DNA of 64,000 nt from Nostoc sp. ATCC 43529 (GTDB lineage Bacteria; Cyanobacteriota; Cyanobacteriia; Cyanobacteriales; Nostocaceae). This document shows positions 62,764 through 64,000 of this stretch, one piece after another (the stretch's first letter is position 1; the number at the start of each line of letters is the position of its first letter). Below the pieces are notes generated by a model. The model was not told the DNA's origin. It saw nothing but the letters and a program-made list of their open reading frames with translations, and did no database searches. The DNA lies in assembly GCA_003326205.1 (NCBI GenBank), contig LWTK01000030.1, positions 203,383 through 267,382 of the forward strand. Direction: 5' to 3'. A program made the translations under genes and the position numbers.

Positions 62764-62795
62764 AGTTTAAATTGTCTAGTTGAGCGGAGAGTCAA
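62764..62795 (-). promoter_or_regulatory. MerR-type promoter (20-bp spacer) for HMA remnant and lipoprotein
   Basis: On the minus strand: -35 TTGACT (62795-62790), 20-bp spacer CTCCGCTCAACTAGACAATT, -10 TAAACT (62769-62764). The overlong spacer and the 'TTGACTCTCC…ACTAGA' pattern match the promoter in front of the MerR gene at 63345-63376. MerR-family activators untwist such promoters. Confidence 0.7.
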
Positions 62796-62843
62796 GAGGA
62801 AAAATCAATAAATTTTTAGTTTTTTTGATTTGAATTAATAAAA

Positions 62844-62871
62844 AATACGTTCATTTGATAGTGAACGTATT
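62844..62871 (-). terminator. Terminator downstream of the MerR gene
   Basis: 10-bp stem AATACGTTCA / TGAACGTATT around an 8-nt loop, followed on the minus strand by TTTTTATTAATTC. It lies 33 bp past the merR stop and upstream of the HMA promoter, so the two transcripts are separate. Confidence 0.75.
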
Positions 62872-62904
62872 GTTAAAAAATATTTTTTAGATTAACCTTG
62901 GTTT

Positions 62905-63312
62905 TTAATTAATAATGGGGCAAATTGTTGGATGATATGTTTGGGATTGAATTTCCCAGTCGGAAAGCATCCCTTCCAAATCTTGTCTCAAAATAAGTAA
63001 TTGCTGAATCTGTTCATCAATAGCTTCTACCTTATTCTCAAGCTTGGTTTTTATATGTTCACAGGGTAATTCGCCCTCATCATGAACATTCAAAAATTCT
63101 TTGATTTCGGCTAAAGTTAAACCCAGACTTTGGGCGCGTTTAATAAAGTGCAGGCGAGTTAAAACATCAGTATTAAATAATCTAAAACCACCCTCAGTTC
63201 TGCCTGATGATTTGAGTAGACCAAGCTCCTCATAGTAGCGAATGGTTTTAATCGGTACTCGACTTTCTTTAGCAACTACACCAATCTGTTTTGACTTTTC
63301 TTGAACTAGCAT
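62905..63312 (-). CDS. MerR-family metal-responsive regulator
   Basis: 135 residues. The winged HTH reads 'QIGVVAKESRVPIKTIRYYEELGLLKSSGRTEGGFRLFNTDVLTRLHFIKRAQSLGLTLAEIKEFL'. Then comes a dimerisation helix with Cys in 'ELPCEHIKTKLENKVEAIDEQI' (near residue 83) and a C-terminal 'YHPTICPII' Cys/His loop. This arrangement fits the Zn/Cd/Pb-type MerR proteins (ZntR/CadR-like) better than CueR, which has a CxxxxxxxC loop and no such ending; metal choice is uncertain. It probably controls its own promoter and the one at 62764. Confidence 0.88.
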   Translation of the reverse strand: MLVQEKSKQIGVVAKESRVPIKTIRYYEELGLLKSSGRTEGGFRLFNTDVLTRLHFIKRAQSLGLTLAEIKEFLNVHDEGELPCEHIKTKLENKVEAIDEQIQQLLILRQDLEGMLSDWEIQSQTYHPTICPIIN

Positions 63313-63344
63313 AATTACTTCTCTTAAATTTAACCGTCTACCTT

Positions 63345-63376
63345 ATCCTAGATTCTCTAGTCAGATGGAGAGTCAA
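63345..63376 (-). promoter_or_regulatory. MerR-type promoter (20-bp spacer) of the merR gene
   Basis: On the minus strand: -35 TTGACT (63376-63371), spacer CTCCATCTGACTAGAGAATC of 20 bp, -10 TAGGAT (63350-63345), 33 bp upstream of the start codon. A spacer with an imperfect dyad (CTCT…AGAG) is the usual MerR-family operator. Confidence 0.75.
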
Positions 63377-63617
63377 GTATCAACTCGATTAAAAATAATC
63401 TACTACGAAACGCCCTACCTCTTCATGCTCTTATTTTGGCAACGGTATTGAAGTTGAAATAGATATTCTTGAGGAGAATACTAACTGGGAGCAACTTGCT
63501 GTGTAGTATTTAACGCGATCGCCCTTCATCCTCTAAGAAACTGGAACTGAGGGGCGTAGTTTACCGCCTCCGGCATCGCCTCCCTCCTATCACCCCACCA
63601 CTGCCAATCATCGAAAC

Positions 63618-63655
63618 TAAAAAGCGCCCCCCTTTTCAGAGAGCGCTTTTTTTTT
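63618..63655 (-). terminator. psbA terminator
   Basis: On the minus strand: AAAAAAAAAGCGCTCTCTGA…GCGCTTTTT, a GCGC stem with A-rich and T-rich flanks, 16 bp after the psbA stop. The gap 63377-63617 holds no gene apart from a short coding-like remnant (GNGIEVEIDILEEN, 63439-63480, plus strand). Confidence 0.7.
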
Positions 63656-63670
63656 GATTTGACTTACTGA

Positions 63671-64000
<330 letters not shown>

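Overview
The window comes from a filamentous, probably Nostoc-like (Nostocales) cyanobacterium. The pointers are the 3' end of psbA at the right edge, two complete or near-complete UV-sunscreen pathways, abundant GCGATCGC (HIP1-type) octamers, heptanucleotide tandem repeats, and many short palindromic or MITE-like elements. All functional calls come from reading the sequence and from recalled family knowledge; no database search was run.

Left part (1-17 kb): the scytonemin locus. The 3' part of scyC is followed by scyD, scyE and scyF (secreted beta-propeller proteins with PEP-CTERM tails), a family-4 glycosyltransferase, and a dedicated aromatic set: tyrA, trpE(G) fusion, trpC, trpA, trpB, trpD and a DAHP synthase (aroG). 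All are on the + strand. These would supply tryptophan and a tyrosine precursor for scytonemin. scyA and scyB should lie just left of the window. Behind the locus on the - strand are a CYP110-like P450 and an M23 peptidase.

Middle (19-40 kb): a small membrane protein, an LpxB-related glycosyltransferase, an XRE regulator followed by a giant hybrid histidine kinase, and a second hybrid kinase with a clear ethylene-receptor sensor domain. An accessory stretch follows, with gene remnants (aminoglycoside-phosphotransferase-like, DUF1772-like), a methyltransferase, a fused two-ATPase peptide ABC protein, a small protein with a double-glycine leader, a DUF442-type phosphatase, a GNAT, a PhyH-family dioxygenase and an MFS transporter.

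Right-middle (41.6-48.3 kb): a complete mycosporine-like amino acid (MAA) operon mysA-mysB-mysC-mysD, then an SDR and a NADAR protein. The PhyH dioxygenase upstream is a candidate MysH-type MAA tailoring enzyme. At 48.8 kb is a kinase with two GAF domains carrying a phytochrome/cyanobacteriochrome-type Cys-His pair, a candidate light sensor beside the sunscreen genes.

Right part (51.6-64 kb): a decayed island of pseudogene and transposase fragments, then a heavy-metal efflux cluster (RND adaptor, RND pump, three lipoproteins, an HMA-domain remnant, a MerR regulator). Two TTTCAT-N5-TTTCAT direct repeats and two MerR-type promoters with 20-bp spacers suggest two layers of metal control. The window ends inside psbA.

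The most unusual theme is how deeply repeats have entered genes. Palindromic or tandem elements lie in frame inside trpD, the LpxB-like gene, two histidine kinases and the ABC protein, and they supply the last codons of trpE, trpB and mysD. A 145-nt element with covarying terminal arms is shared by the scytonemin locus (before scyF) and the MAA operon (before mysA).
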